A DNA stretch of 64,000 nt from Streptomyces collinus Tu 365 (GTDB lineage Bacteria; Actinomycetota; Actinomycetes; Streptomycetales; Streptomycetaceae): NCBI RefSeq assembly GCF_000444875.1, contig NC_021985.1:6096170-6160169 (forward strand). Direction: 5' to 3'. Shown piece by piece: positions 33,214-41,842 of this stretch. Made by a program: the position numbers and the translations under genes. How positions within the stretch are numbered: the first letter of the stretch is position 1; every line of letters starts with the position of its first letter. The notes under the pieces were generated by a model that saw only the letters and a list, made by a program, of their open reading frames with translations, was not told where the DNA came from and did not search any database.

Positions 33214-34659
33214 ATGACTTCCAGCCACGCCTTCTGGCTCGCCGGCCGCCAGGTCACCGGCGAGGACACCTTCGACGTCACCTCCCCGTGGGACGGCCGG
33301 GTCGTCGGCACGGTCAGCGTGCCGACCGAGGCCCAGGTCGAGGAGGCGGTGGCCGCCGCGTACGCCGTACGGGACGAGTTCGCCGCCACCCCGGCGCACG
33401 TCCGCGCCGCCGCCCTCGACCACGTCAGCAAGCGCCTGGTCGAGCGCACCGAGGAGATCGCCCAGCTGATCTCCGCCGAGAACGGCAAGCCGATCAAGTG
33501 GGCCCGGGGCGAGGTCGGCCGCGCCGTCTCCGTGTTCCGCTTCGCGGCCGAGGAGGCCCGCCGCTTCAACGGCGGCGAGGCCCAGCGCCTCGACACCGAC
33601 GGGGGCGGCCAGGGCCGTCTGGCGCTCACCCGCCGCTTCCCCAAGGGCGTCGTCCTCGGCATCGCGCCGTTCAACTTCCCGCTGAACCTGTGCGCCCACA
33701 AGGTCGCCCCGGCCATCGCCGCCGGCGCGCCGATCATCCTCAAGCCGGCCCCGGCCACCCCGCTGTCCGGCCTGATCCTCGGTGACCTGCTCGCCGAGAC
33801 CGAGCTGCCCGCCGGCTCCTGGTCCATCCTGCCGGTCTCCAACGACCGCATGCCCGCCCTGGTCCAGGACGAGCGCCTGCCGGTCATCTCCTTCACCGGT
33901 TCGGAGAAGGTCGGCTACGCGATCATGGACTCCGTGCCGCGCAAGCACTGCACGCTGGAGCTGGGCGGCAACGGCGCGGCCGTCGTGCTCGCCGACTTCG
34001 CGAGCGACGCCGACCTGGACTGGGCCGCGACCCGCATCGCGACCTTCTCCAACTACCAGGGCGGCCAGTCCTGCATCTCGGTGCAGCGCGTGATCGCCGA
34101 CGCCTCCGTCTACGACCGCCTGCTGCCGCGCATCGTGGCGGCCGTCGAGGCCCAGGTCACCGGTGACCCGTCCGACGCCTCCACCGACGTCGGCCCGCTG
34201 GTCAGCGAGGACGCCGCCAAGCGCGTCGAGTCGTGGGTGGACGAGGCCGTCTCCGCGGGGGCGAAGCTGCTGGCCGGCGGCAAGCGTGACGGCGCCTCCT
34301 ACGCGCCGACCGTGCTGACCGAGGTGCCCGCCGACACGACGATCTCCTGCGAGGAGGTCTTCGGCCCGGTGCTCACCGTGCAGAAGGTGGACGGCGAGGC
34401 CGAGGCGTTCGCCGCGGTCAACGACTCCAAGTACGGCCTCCAGGCGGGCGTGTTCACGCACGACCTCCAGGCCGCCTTCCGCGCCCACCGCGCTCTGGAG
34501 GTCGGCGGTGTCGTCGTCGGCGACGTCCCCTCCTACCGCGCCGACCAGATGCCCTACGGCGGCGTCAAGCAGTCCGGCGTCGGCCGCGAGGGCGTGAAGT
34601 TCGCGATGGACGACTACACCTACGAGCGAGTGCTGGTCCTCACCGGACTCGCCCTGTGA
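33214..34659 (+). CDS. Aldehyde dehydrogenase, probable succinic or methylmalonic semialdehyde type
   Basis: A 481-residue aldehyde dehydrogenase. The nucleophile is C287 in GGQSCISVQR and the general base E249 in LELGGNGAAVV; GIAPFNFPLNLCAHK is the cofactor strand. The active-site surroundings (NYQGGQSC and PFNFP) differ from the two aminoaldehyde-type enzymes and resemble the lactaldehyde/methylmalonate-semialdehyde/glyceraldehyde-3-phosphate branch. Next to a PucR regulator and near gabT, succinic semialdehyde to succinate is the attractive reaction, but the subgroup leaves the substrate open. The ATG at 33214 is preferred; GGAAAGG lies about 13 bases upstream. A strong terminator follows. 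Confidence 0.88.
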   Translation: MTSSHAFWLAGRQVTGEDTFDVTSPWDGRVVGTVSVPTEAQVEEAVAAAYAVRDEFAATPAHVRAAALDHVSKRLVERTEEIAQLISAENGKPIKWARGEVGRAVSVFRFAAEEARRFNGGEAQRLDTDGGGQGRLALTRRFPKGVVLGIAPFNFPLNLCAHKVAPAIAAGAPIILKPAPATPLSGLILGDLLAETELPAGSWSILPVSNDRMPALVQDERLPVISFTGSEKVGYAIMDSVPRKHCTLELGGNGAAVVLADFASDADLDWAATRIATFSNYQGGQSCISVQRVIADASVYDRLLPRIVAAVEAQVTGDPSDASTDVGPLVSEDAAKRVESWVDEAVSAGAKLLAGGKRDGASYAPTVLTEVPADTTISCEEVFGPVLTVQKVDGEAEAFAAVNDSKYGLQAGVFTHDLQAAFRAHRALEVGGVVVGDVPSYRADQMPYGGVKQSGVGREGVKFAMDDYTYERVLVLTGLAL

Positions 34660-34711
34660 CCTGTCACGGACGGGTCCGCAAGGACTGACCTGCCACGGAC
34701 AGGTCGGACAG

Positions 34712-34748
34712 GACGGCCGCAGCCCACTGTGCGGGGGCTGCGGCCGTC
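34712..34748 (+). terminator. Strong hairpin terminator after the dehydrogenase gene
   Basis: GACGGCCGCAGCCC (34712-34725) and GGGCTGCGGCCGTC (34735-34748) form a perfect 14-bp stem with a 9-base loop, 53 bases past the stop. It isolates the protease gene downstream. Confidence 0.75.
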
Positions 34749-34915
34749 ACTGCGTCCGGGCGGTGCCGCACCCCGGCCCTGAGGTGCTCCGGGCAATGCT
34801 GTGCCTGGGTAAAGGATTCGGCATCGACGGGTCAACTGTCTTGTTATGTGCATGACTCACTCGATGGGATGCGTGTGGACCACTTCGTCCGACCGCGGAC
34901 CACTCAGGGGAACAC

Positions 34916-36292
34916 ATGCACATAGCCCGTACCGGGCGCGGCGTCGCGGCCTGCGCCGCCACCGCCGCCCTCGCCGCCGCCGCGCTGGCGACCACCTCGG
35001 GAGCCGGCGCCACCGCCGCCGCGCCCGCCGCCGTCCCGCACACCAAGGCGGTCCCGGCCGTCGCCGGCCACACGCTGGTGCACGATGTGGCCGACCCGCT
35101 GCCCATCGGGCAGTGCGAGACCAAGTGGCACATCGCCTGCTACAACCCGCTCCAGTACCGCACCGCGTACCACCTGAACGGGCTGTACCGGCAGGGCGTC
35201 ACGGGCAAGGGACGCACCATCGTCATCGTCGACTCGTTCGGCTCCCCGACCGTCCAGCACGACCTCGACGTCTACAGCAGGCAGTTCGGCCTGCCCAGCA
35301 CCAAGGTCAAGGTGGTCAAGTGGGGCCACGTCCCCGCCTTCGACCCCAAGAACTCGGACATGACCGGCTGGGCCGGCGAGACCACGCTCGACGTCGAGCT
35401 GGCGCACGCCGTGGCGCCCGGCGCGAAGATCGTCCTGGTGGAGACGGCGGTCTCGGAGACCGAGGGCACCACCGGCCTGCCGGAGATGATGAGCGCCGAG
35501 AAGCACCTCGTCGACCAGGGCGTCGGCGACGTCATCAGCCAGAGCTTCGGCGCCACCGAGAACACCTTCCCCGGCTTCGCCCGAGGTGACTTCTCCAGCA
35601 TCAAGAAGCTCCGCTACGCCTTCGAGGACGCCCACCGCAAGCACGTCACCGTGCTCGCCGCCTCAGGCGACGGCGGCGCCACCGACATGAAGGCGGACGG
35701 CAAGCACTACTACGACAAGCGGGTCAACTCCTGGCCCTCCTCGGACCCGCTGGTCACCTCGGTCGGCGGCACCCAGCTCCACCTGAACGACCACGGCGAC
35801 CGGGTCAGGCCCGACAGCGTCTACAACGACTACGGCGCCGGCGGCGGCGGCCAGTCCCACGTGTTCACCCGCCCGTCCTTCCAGAACGGCGTGCGGAACA
35901 CCGTCGGCACCCGCCGCGGCACCCCGGACGTGTCGATGACGGCCGCGGTCGACGGCGGCGCGTGGATCTACTCCAGCTACGACCCGACCGCCACGGGCTG
36001 GGACGTGACCGGCGGCACCAGCGAGGCCACCCCGATCTTCTCGGGCATCGTCGCCCTCGCCGACCAGGTCGCCGGCCACCGGCTCGGCGACATCAACGCG
36101 GCGCTCTACGAACTCTCCGCCCACCACGCCGCCACCAACGGCGTCGTCGACGTCGCCGACGGCACGAACAACAGCTACGAGGGCGTCACCGGCTACAAGG
36201 CGGTCAAGGGCTACGACATGGCCACCGGCGTGGGCACGGTCGACGCCCAGAGCTTCGTGCCCGCCCTCGCCCGGGCGGCCCGCCACGGCTGA
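34916..36292 (+). CDS. Secreted S53 family (sedolisin) serine protease
   Basis: A 458-residue protein with a signal peptide (basic MHIARTGRGV, then an Ala-rich core). The sedolisin catalytic set is visible: E155 and D159 in GETTLDVELAHAVAPGA, the oxyanion Asp D252 in ASGDGG, and S369 in GGTSEATP. C-terminal NAALYEL to GYDMATGVGTVD matches the end of the family, including the calcium-site region. These enzymes work extracellularly, often at acid pH. Most have a large propeptide; here only about 50 residues precede the catalytic domain, so it belongs to the short-prodomain group. AGGGGAAC precedes the ATG. It is monocistronic between two terminators. Confidence 0.9.
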   Translation: MHIARTGRGVAACAATAALAAAALATTSGAGATAAAPAAVPHTKAVPAVAGHTLVHDVADPLPIGQCETKWHIACYNPLQYRTAYHLNGLYRQGVTGKGRTIVIVDSFGSPTVQHDLDVYSRQFGLPSTKVKVVKWGHVPAFDPKNSDMTGWAGETTLDVELAHAVAPGAKIVLVETAVSETEGTTGLPEMMSAEKHLVDQGVGDVISQSFGATENTFPGFARGDFSSIKKLRYAFEDAHRKHVTVLAASGDGGATDMKADGKHYYDKRVNSWPSSDPLVTSVGGTQLHLNDHGDRVRPDSVYNDYGAGGGGQSHVFTRPSFQNGVRNTVGTRRGTPDVSMTAAVDGGAWIYSSYDPTATGWDVTGGTSEATPIFSGIVALADQVAGHRLGDINAALYELSAHHAATNGVVDVADGTNNSYEGVTGYKAVKGYDMATGVGTVDAQSFVPALARAARHG

Positions 36293-36315
36293 CAGGGCTG
36301 ACACGACACCCTGAC

Positions 36316-36358
36316 GAAGGGACCCGGCACCGCTGCCTGACCGCCGCCGGGTCCCTTC
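36316..36358 (+). terminator. Hairpin terminator after the S53 protease gene
   Basis: GAAGGGACCCGGC and GCCGGGTCCCTTC form a perfect 13-bp stem with a 17-base loop, beginning 23 bases after the stop codon. Confidence 0.75.
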
Positions 36359-36690
36359 CCCGTGCCGGGCTCCTGCGGACCCTCTACCGCCACCCGTGCC
36401 GTCACCTCGGTGACACCGTCCCCGAAGTCGCAGCCACGACGGACGAGTTCGGCACCGGCACCGGCCGTCGGGGTCACCGCGTCGCCCGCCGTCCCGGCGC
36501 GGTCGACGATCGCGATGCCGGAGTGCTCGTCCAAGTCCGCCGCCTCCGGACCCTGCCGGGTCACCGGCCGCGTGACCGGGGCCTCGCCGTCCAGGGCGAC
36601 GGCCGTACGCAGCCGGACTCCCGCGCTGGTCCCGCCCGACGCCGGCAGCCCCTCGCAGAAGGAGTGAGGGTGTCTCGACAGTAGCTCCAG
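36350..36690 (-). pseudogene. Decayed fragment of a carbohydrate-binding (CBM6-like) protein gene
   Basis: The 564 bases between the protease and acyl-CoA dehydrogenase genes contain a minus-strand frame with normal Streptomyces codon bias but no start codon and no clear stop near its end. It reads VRLRTAVALDGEAPVTRPVT, then DEHSGIAIVDRAG, and ends with RRGCDFGDGVTEVTARVAVE. The last stretch resembles the DFG-ATRFTARVA strand of family 6 carbohydrate-binding modules found on secreted glycosidases. It is probably the leftover of a deleted glycosidase gene. The match is by eye. Confidence 0.35.
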
Positions 36691-36856
36691 CACGACGCCC
36701 CGACCGTCTCCGGACGACGGCCGGTATCCGTCCGGCCCGACCCGATCGGACCGCGAGGGGTGGTGGGGTCGGCCCGTTTCGGGTACCAACGATCCAGTAG
36801 CACCGGTCGGTAAGGACCGGTCCCCATCGTCCCTCTTCGTGACGAGGTGAGCCTCC

Positions 36857-38794
36857 ATGTCCGCCACCACCACCCCACGCACCACCGTCACCGAGCGCGA
36901 GGCGCGCGAGGTGGCGGAGGCCGCCCGGGAGCAGGACTGGCGCAAGCCAAGCTTCGCCAAGGAACTGTTCCTCGGCCGCTTCCGGCTCGACCTCATCCAC
37001 CCCCACCCGCTGCCCGACGCCGAAAGCGTGCGCCGCGGCGAGGAATTCCTCACCAAGCTGCGCGCCTTCTGCGAGTCCACCATCGACTCCGCCCGCATCG
37101 AACGCGAGGCCCGCATCCCCGACGAGGTCGTCGCCGGCCTGAAGGAACTCGGCGCCCTCGGCATGAAGATCGACCCCAAGTACGGCGGCCTCGGCCTCAC
37201 CCAGCTCTACTACAACAAGGCCCTCGCCCTCGTCGGCTCCGCGAGCCCCGCCGTCGGCGCCCTGCTCTCCGCCCACCAGTCGATCGGCGTACCGCAGCCC
37301 CTGAAGATGTTCGGCACCCAGGAGCAGAAGGACACCTTCCTGCCCCGCTGCGCCCGCACCGACATCTCCGCCTTCCTGCTCACCGAGCCCGACGTCGGCT
37401 CCGACCCGGCCCGCCTCGCCACCACCGCCGTCCCCGACGGCGACGACTACGTGCTCGACGGCGTCAAACTGTGGACCACCAACGGAGTCGTCGCCGACCT
37501 GCTCGTCGTGATGGCCCGGGTGCCCGCCTCCGAGGGCCACAAGGGCGGCATCACCGCCTTCGTCGTCGAGGCGGGCTCCGAGGGCATCACCGTCGAGCAC
37601 CGCAACGCCTTCATGGGCCTGCGCGGCATCGAGAACGGCGTCACCCGCTTCCACCAGGTGCGCGTCCCCGCCGCGAACCGGATCGGCCCCGAGGGCGCCG
37701 GCCTGAAGATCGCGCTCACCACCCTCAACACCGGGCGGCTCTCCCTGCCCGCGATGTGCGCCGGCGCCGGCAAGTGGTGCCTGAAGATCGCCCGGGAATG
37801 GGCGGCCGAACGCGAGCAGTGGGGCAAGCCCGTCGCCCTGCACGAGGCCGTCGGCTCCAAGATCAGCTTCATCGCGGCCACCACCTTCGCCCTGGAGGCC
37901 GTCCTCGACCTCTCCTCCCAGATGGCCGACGAGGACCGCAACGACATCCGCATCGAGGCCGCCCTCGCCAAGCTCTACGGCTCCGAGATGGCCTGGCTGA
38001 TGGCCGACGAACTGGTCCAGATCCGCGGCGGCCGCGGCTACGAGACCGCCGAGTCGCTGGGCGCCCGCGGCGAACGCTCCGTCCCGGCCGAGCAGATCCT
38101 GCGCGACCTGCGCATCAACCGCATCTTCGAGGGCTCGACGGAGATCATGCACCTCCTCATCGCCCGCGAGGCGGTCGACGCCCACCTCTCCGTCGCCGGC
38201 GACCTCATCGACCCCGACAAGTCCCTCTCCGACAAGGCCAGGGCGGGCGCCAACGCCGGCGTCTTCTACGCCAAGTGGCTGCCGAAACTGGTCGCAGGAC
38301 CCGGCCAGCTCCCCTCCGCCTACAACGAGTTCAAGCACGCCGTCGACCTCTCCGGCCACCTGCGCTACGTCGAACGGCACGCCCGCAAACTCGCCCGGTC
38401 CACCTTCTACGCCATGTCCCGCTGGCAGGGCCGCATGGAGACCAAGCAGGGCTTCCTCGGCCGGATCGTCGACATCGGCGCCGAGCTGTTCGCCATGAGC
38501 GCGGCCTGCGTACGCGCCGAACGGCTGCGCAGTGAGGGCGAGCACGGCCGCGAGGCCTACCAGCTCGCCGACGCCTTCTGCCGCCAGGCCCGCATCCGCG
38601 TCGAGGAACTCTTCGCCCGGCTGTGGACCAACACCGACGACCTCGACCGCAAGGTCGTCATGGGAGTCCTCGGCGGGGCCTACACCTGGCTGGAGGAGGG
38701 CGTCGTCGACCCCTCCGGCGAGGGCCCCTGGATCGCGGACGCCACCCCCGGCCCCAGCGAACGCGAGAACGCCCGCCGCCCCTACGGCGCCTAG
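36857..38794 (+). CDS. Acyl-CoA dehydrogenase family protein (long form)
   Basis: A 645-residue flavoprotein. Residues 80-470 carry the acyl-CoA dehydrogenase core: ISAFLLTEPDVGSDPARLAT (FAD/substrate strand), LNTGRLSLPAMCAG, and IRGGRGYETAESL with the distal FAD contacts. A family-typical C-terminal helical extension of about 170 residues (FKHAVDLSGHLRYVERHARK to VVMGVLGGAYTWLEEG) follows, as in large multidomain family members. It oxidises an acyl-CoA to the enoyl-CoA with electrons passing to ETF; chain length is unknown. GAGGTGA precedes the ATG. It appears monocistronic, ending at a 17-bp hairpin. Confidence 0.88.
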   Translation: MSATTTPRTTVTEREAREVAEAAREQDWRKPSFAKELFLGRFRLDLIHPHPLPDAESVRRGEEFLTKLRAFCESTIDSARIEREARIPDEVVAGLKELGALGMKIDPKYGGLGLTQLYYNKALALVGSASPAVGALLSAHQSIGVPQPLKMFGTQEQKDTFLPRCARTDISAFLLTEPDVGSDPARLATTAVPDGDDYVLDGVKLWTTNGVVADLLVVMARVPASEGHKGGITAFVVEAGSEGITVEHRNAFMGLRGIENGVTRFHQVRVPAANRIGPEGAGLKIALTTLNTGRLSLPAMCAGAGKWCLKIAREWAAEREQWGKPVALHEAVGSKISFIAATTFALEAVLDLSSQMADEDRNDIRIEAALAKLYGSEMAWLMADELVQIRGGRGYETAESLGARGERSVPAEQILRDLRINRIFEGSTEIMHLLIAREAVDAHLSVAGDLIDPDKSLSDKARAGANAGVFYAKWLPKLVAGPGQLPSAYNEFKHAVDLSGHLRYVERHARKLARSTFYAMSRWQGRMETKQGFLGRIVDIGAELFAMSAACVRAERLRSEGEHGREAYQLADAFCRQARIRVEELFARLWTNTDDLDRKVVMGVLGGAYTWLEEGVVDPSGEGPWIADATPGPSERENARRPYGA

Positions 38795-38802
38795 CCACAC
38801 CG

Positions 38803-38846
38803 GACCAGGTCGGGCTCCCGCCCCGGGGTGGGAGCCCGACCTGGTC
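38803..38846 (+). terminator. Very strong hairpin after the acyl-CoA dehydrogenase gene
   Basis: ACCAGGTCGGGCTCCC (38804-38819) pairs with GGGAGCCCGACCTGGT (38830-38845), with one more G-C pair outside, starting eight bases after the stop. The remaining 260 bases to dxr hold no gene. Confidence 0.8.
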
Positions 38847-38879
38847 GGCGCGGGATCCGGACCACGCCCCGCACGCCAC

Positions 38880-38970
38880 CACGCGCCACACCGCACCCAG
38901 TGCACCTCGACGCACCTCAGCGCACCCCACCGCGCCCCAACGCACAGCAGCGCGCTCCAGTGCGCCCCCA
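38880..38970. repeat. Degenerate CGCACC-type short repeats upstream of dxr
   Basis: A run of near-decamer units such as GACGCACCTC, AGCGCACCCC and ACGCACAGC, with unequal decay, occupies the gap between the terminator and dxr. It does not hold a fixed reading frame and looks like an old minisatellite. Confidence 0.4.
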
Positions 38971-39105
38971 GCCGTTGTCCCCCGTCACCCCTCACCCGCC
39001 CCTCACAAGCGGACAACCACTCCATCCGGCGACGAAACCCGCCAACGCACCCGCCCGGGGGACGCCCTGTCCAGGCGGCCACGGCTTACGGCCACAATGG
39101 GGGGC

Positions 39106-40371
39106 ATGACCGACAGTCCCGCCAGTCCCGCACCCCTAGCCGACCCGCACCTCGTGTACGACCCCCTCGCGGGGGACGGCCCGAAGGACGTGGTGATCCT
39201 CGGCTCCACCGGGTCCATCGGAACGCAGGCCATCGACCTCGTGCTGCGCAACCCGGGCCGCTTCCGGGTCACCGCCCTCTCCGCGAACGGCAGCCGCACG
39301 GCCCTGCTCGCCGAGCAGGCCCACCGGCTGCGGGTGCGCGCCGTGGCGGTCGCCCGCGAGGACGCCGTGCCGGCCCTGCGCGAGGCCCTGACCGAGCGGT
39401 ACGGCGCCGGGGAGGCGCTCCCCGAGATCCTCGCCGGACCGGACGCGGCCACCCACGTCGCCGCCTCCGACTGCCACACCGTGCTCAACGGCATCACCGG
39501 TTCCATCGGCCTGGCGCCCACCCTCGCCGCCCTGGAGGCCGGCCGCACCCTCGCGCTCGCCAACAAGGAGTCGCTGATCGTCGGCGGGCCCCTGGTCAAG
39601 GCGCTGGCCAAGCCCGGGCAGATCATCCCGGTCGACTCCGAGCACGCCGCGCTCTTCCAGGCCCTCGCCGCCGGCACCCGCGCCGACGTGCGCAAGCTGG
39701 TCGTCACCGCCTCCGGCGGCCCCTTCCGCGGCCGCAGCAAGGCGGAACTGGCGAACGTCACCGTCGAGGACGCCCTCGCCCACCCCACCTGGGCCATGGG
39801 CCCGGTCATCACGATCAACTCGGCGACCCTCGTCAACAAGGGCCTCGAAGTCATCGAGGCGCACCTGCTCTACGACATTCCCTTCGACCGCATTGAGGTC
39901 GTCGTGCATCCGCAGTCGTATGTCCACTCGATGGTCGAGTTCACCGACGGATCCACGATCGCCCAGGCGACGCCCCCCGACATGCGGGGGCCGATCGCCG
40001 TCGGTCTGGGCTGGCCCGAACGCGTTCCCGACGCGGCGCCCGCCTTCGACTGGAGCAAGGCCTCCACCTGGGAGTTCTTCCCCCTGGACAACGAGGCCTT
40101 CCCCTCGGTGAACCTCGCCCGGCACGTGGGACAGCTCGCGGGGACCGCCCCGGCGGTGTTCAATGCGGCCAACGAGGAGTGCGTCGAGGCCTTCCGCACC
40201 GGCGCACTGCCCTTCAACGGCATCATGGAGACCGTCACCCGGGTCGTCGAGGAGCACGGCACCCCGGTCACGGGAACTTCACTCACCGTGTCGGACGTCC
40301 TCGAAGCGGAGACCTGGGCACGGGCCCGGGCGCGCGAACTGACTGACCGGACCGCGGAGGCGCGTGCATGA
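39106..40371 (+). CDS. dxr: 1-deoxy-D-xylulose-5-phosphate reductoisomerase
   Basis: A 421-residue enzyme of the MEP isoprenoid pathway, making 2-C-methyl-D-erythritol 4-phosphate with NADPH. DVVILGSTGSIGTQAIDLV (NADPH site), ALANKESLIVGG, PVDSEHAAL (metal ligands Asp and Glu) and SGGPFRG are all present in order. About 25 extra N-terminal residues precede the fold. The ATG at 39106 follows GGGGGG, with an in-frame ATG nine bases upstream; a CACAAT box just before suggests a very short leader. The stop overlaps the start of the site-2 protease gene (ATGA), so the two are coupled, and ispG follows, making an isoprenoid-centred group. Confidence 0.95.
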   Translation: MTDSPASPAPLADPHLVYDPLAGDGPKDVVILGSTGSIGTQAIDLVLRNPGRFRVTALSANGSRTALLAEQAHRLRVRAVAVAREDAVPALREALTERYGAGEALPEILAGPDAATHVAASDCHTVLNGITGSIGLAPTLAALEAGRTLALANKESLIVGGPLVKALAKPGQIIPVDSEHAALFQALAAGTRADVRKLVVTASGGPFRGRSKAELANVTVEDALAHPTWAMGPVITINSATLVNKGLEVIEAHLLYDIPFDRIEVVVHPQSYVHSMVEFTDGSTIAQATPPDMRGPIAVGLGWPERVPDAAPAFDWSKASTWEFFPLDNEAFPSVNLARHVGQLAGTAPAVFNAANEECVEAFRTGALPFNGIMETVTRVVEEHGTPVTGTSLTVSDVLEAETWARARARELTDRTAEARA

Positions 40372-41672
40372 CGACCCTGATGTTCATCCTCGGCATAGTG
40401 GTCTTCGTGGTCGGCCTGCTCGTCTCGATCGCCTGGCACGAGCTGGGGCACCTGTCCACGGCCAAGCTCTTCGGCATCCGCGTCCCGCAGTACATGGTCG
40501 GGTTCGGCCCCACCATCTGGTCGCGGAACAAGGGCGAGACCGAGTACGGCATCAAGGCCGTCCCGCTCGGCGGCTACATCCGCATGATCGGCATGTTCCC
40601 GCCCGACGAGGCCGGCCGGGTCTCCGCCCGCTCCACCTCGCCGTGGCGCGGCATGATCGAGGACGCCCGCTCGGCGGCCTTCGAGGAACTCAAGCCCGGT
40701 GACGAGACGCGCATGTTCTACACGCGCAAGCCGTGGAAGCGGGTCATCGTCATGTTCGCGGGTCCGTTCATGAACCTGATCCTCGCGATCGGTCTGTTCC
40801 TGACCGTCCTGATGGGCTTCGGCATCCAGCAGCAGACCACCACCGTCGCCTCCGTCTCGCCCTGCATCATCGCGCAGAGCGAGCACCGCGACAGCTGCAA
40901 GAAGAGCGACCCGGCCTCCCCGGCCGCGGCCGCCGGGATACTGGCGCGCGACAAGATCGTCTCCTTCGGCGGCAAGCCGACCCCGGACTGGAACACGCTG
41001 TCCGACCTCATCCGCGACAGCGCCGGCCGGACCGTGCCCATCGTCGTCCAGCGCGACGGCAGGGAACTCACCCTGCACGCGACGATCGCCACCAACCAGG
41101 TCACCCGGAAGGACTCCAGCGGCACCTACGTCCAGGGCGAGTACGTGAAGGCCGGCTTCCTCGGCTTCAGCGCCGCCACGGGCGTCGTCAAGCAGGACTT
41201 CGGCCAGTCCGTGACCTGGATGACCGACCGCGTCGGCGACGCCGTCGACTCGCTCGTCGCCCTGCCCGGCAAGATCCCGGCCCTGTGGAACGCGGCCTTC
41301 GGCAACGGCCCGCGCGAACCCGACTCCCCGATGGGCATCGTCGGCGCGGCCCGCGTCACCGGCGAGATCGCCACGCTCCACATCCCGGCGTCCCAGCAGC
41401 TGGCCATGGCCCTCTTCGTGGTCGCCGGCTTCAACCTCTCCCTGTTCCTGTTCAACATGCTCCCGCTGCTCCCGCTCGACGGCGGGCACATCGCCGGCGC
41501 CCTGTGGGAGTCCCTGAGGCGCAACGTGGCCCGAGTCCTGCGCCGCCCCGACCCGGGCCCCTTCGACGTCGCCCGCCTGATGCCGGTGGCCTACGTGGTG
41601 GCGGGCATCTTCGTCTGCTTCACGATCTTGGTCTTGGTGGCGGACATCGTTAACCCCGTCAAAATCAGTTAG
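40368..41672 (+). CDS. M50 site-2 protease (RseP-like)
   Basis: A 434-residue intramembrane zinc protease. H24, E25 and H28 in AWHELGHLS form the first metal motif, within the first helix; LPLLPLDGGHIAG near residue 365 gives the second metal ligand. A PDZ domain lies at about 180-260 (ILARDKIVSFGGKPTPDWNT). It would cleave membrane-anchored anti-sigma factors or signal peptide remnants. The dxr-rseP-ispG order is conserved widely in actinobacteria. The start overlaps the dxr stop by four bases. Confidence 0.93.
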   Translation: MTTLMFILGIVVFVVGLLVSIAWHELGHLSTAKLFGIRVPQYMVGFGPTIWSRNKGETEYGIKAVPLGGYIRMIGMFPPDEAGRVSARSTSPWRGMIEDARSAAFEELKPGDETRMFYTRKPWKRVIVMFAGPFMNLILAIGLFLTVLMGFGIQQQTTTVASVSPCIIAQSEHRDSCKKSDPASPAAAAGILARDKIVSFGGKPTPDWNTLSDLIRDSAGRTVPIVVQRDGRELTLHATIATNQVTRKDSSGTYVQGEYVKAGFLGFSAATGVVKQDFGQSVTWMTDRVGDAVDSLVALPGKIPALWNAAFGNGPREPDSPMGIVGAARVTGEIATLHIPASQQLAMALFVVAGFNLSLFLFNMLPLLPLDGGHIAGALWESLRRNVARVLRRPDPGPFDVARLMPVAYVVAGIFVCFTILVLVADIVNPVKIS

Positions 41673-41842
41673 CCGTCCGGCGTTCGAGGCGGCCCGGAAG
41701 GCTGGGATTTCGGGCCGCCTCCCATAGAGTGGGTTTACCGGGTGGGATGTGCTGCCCTACGGGGCCGTGCCGTAATCTCGAAGTCTGGAGCCCGCCGTTC
41801 ACGGGACCGGACCTTGATCCACGACTTGGGGTTGCACAGCAG

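Noticed and set aside
36362..36667. A 101-codon plus-strand frame after the S53 protease
   Set aside because: It starts inside the terminator and is the antisense of the minus-strand remnant, which has better codon bias.
35663..39082. An 1139-codon minus-strand open frame
   Set aside because: It is antisense to the acyl-CoA dehydrogenase and protease genes and has no recognisable domain. Only the short interval 36350-36690 looked genuinely coding and is reported separately.
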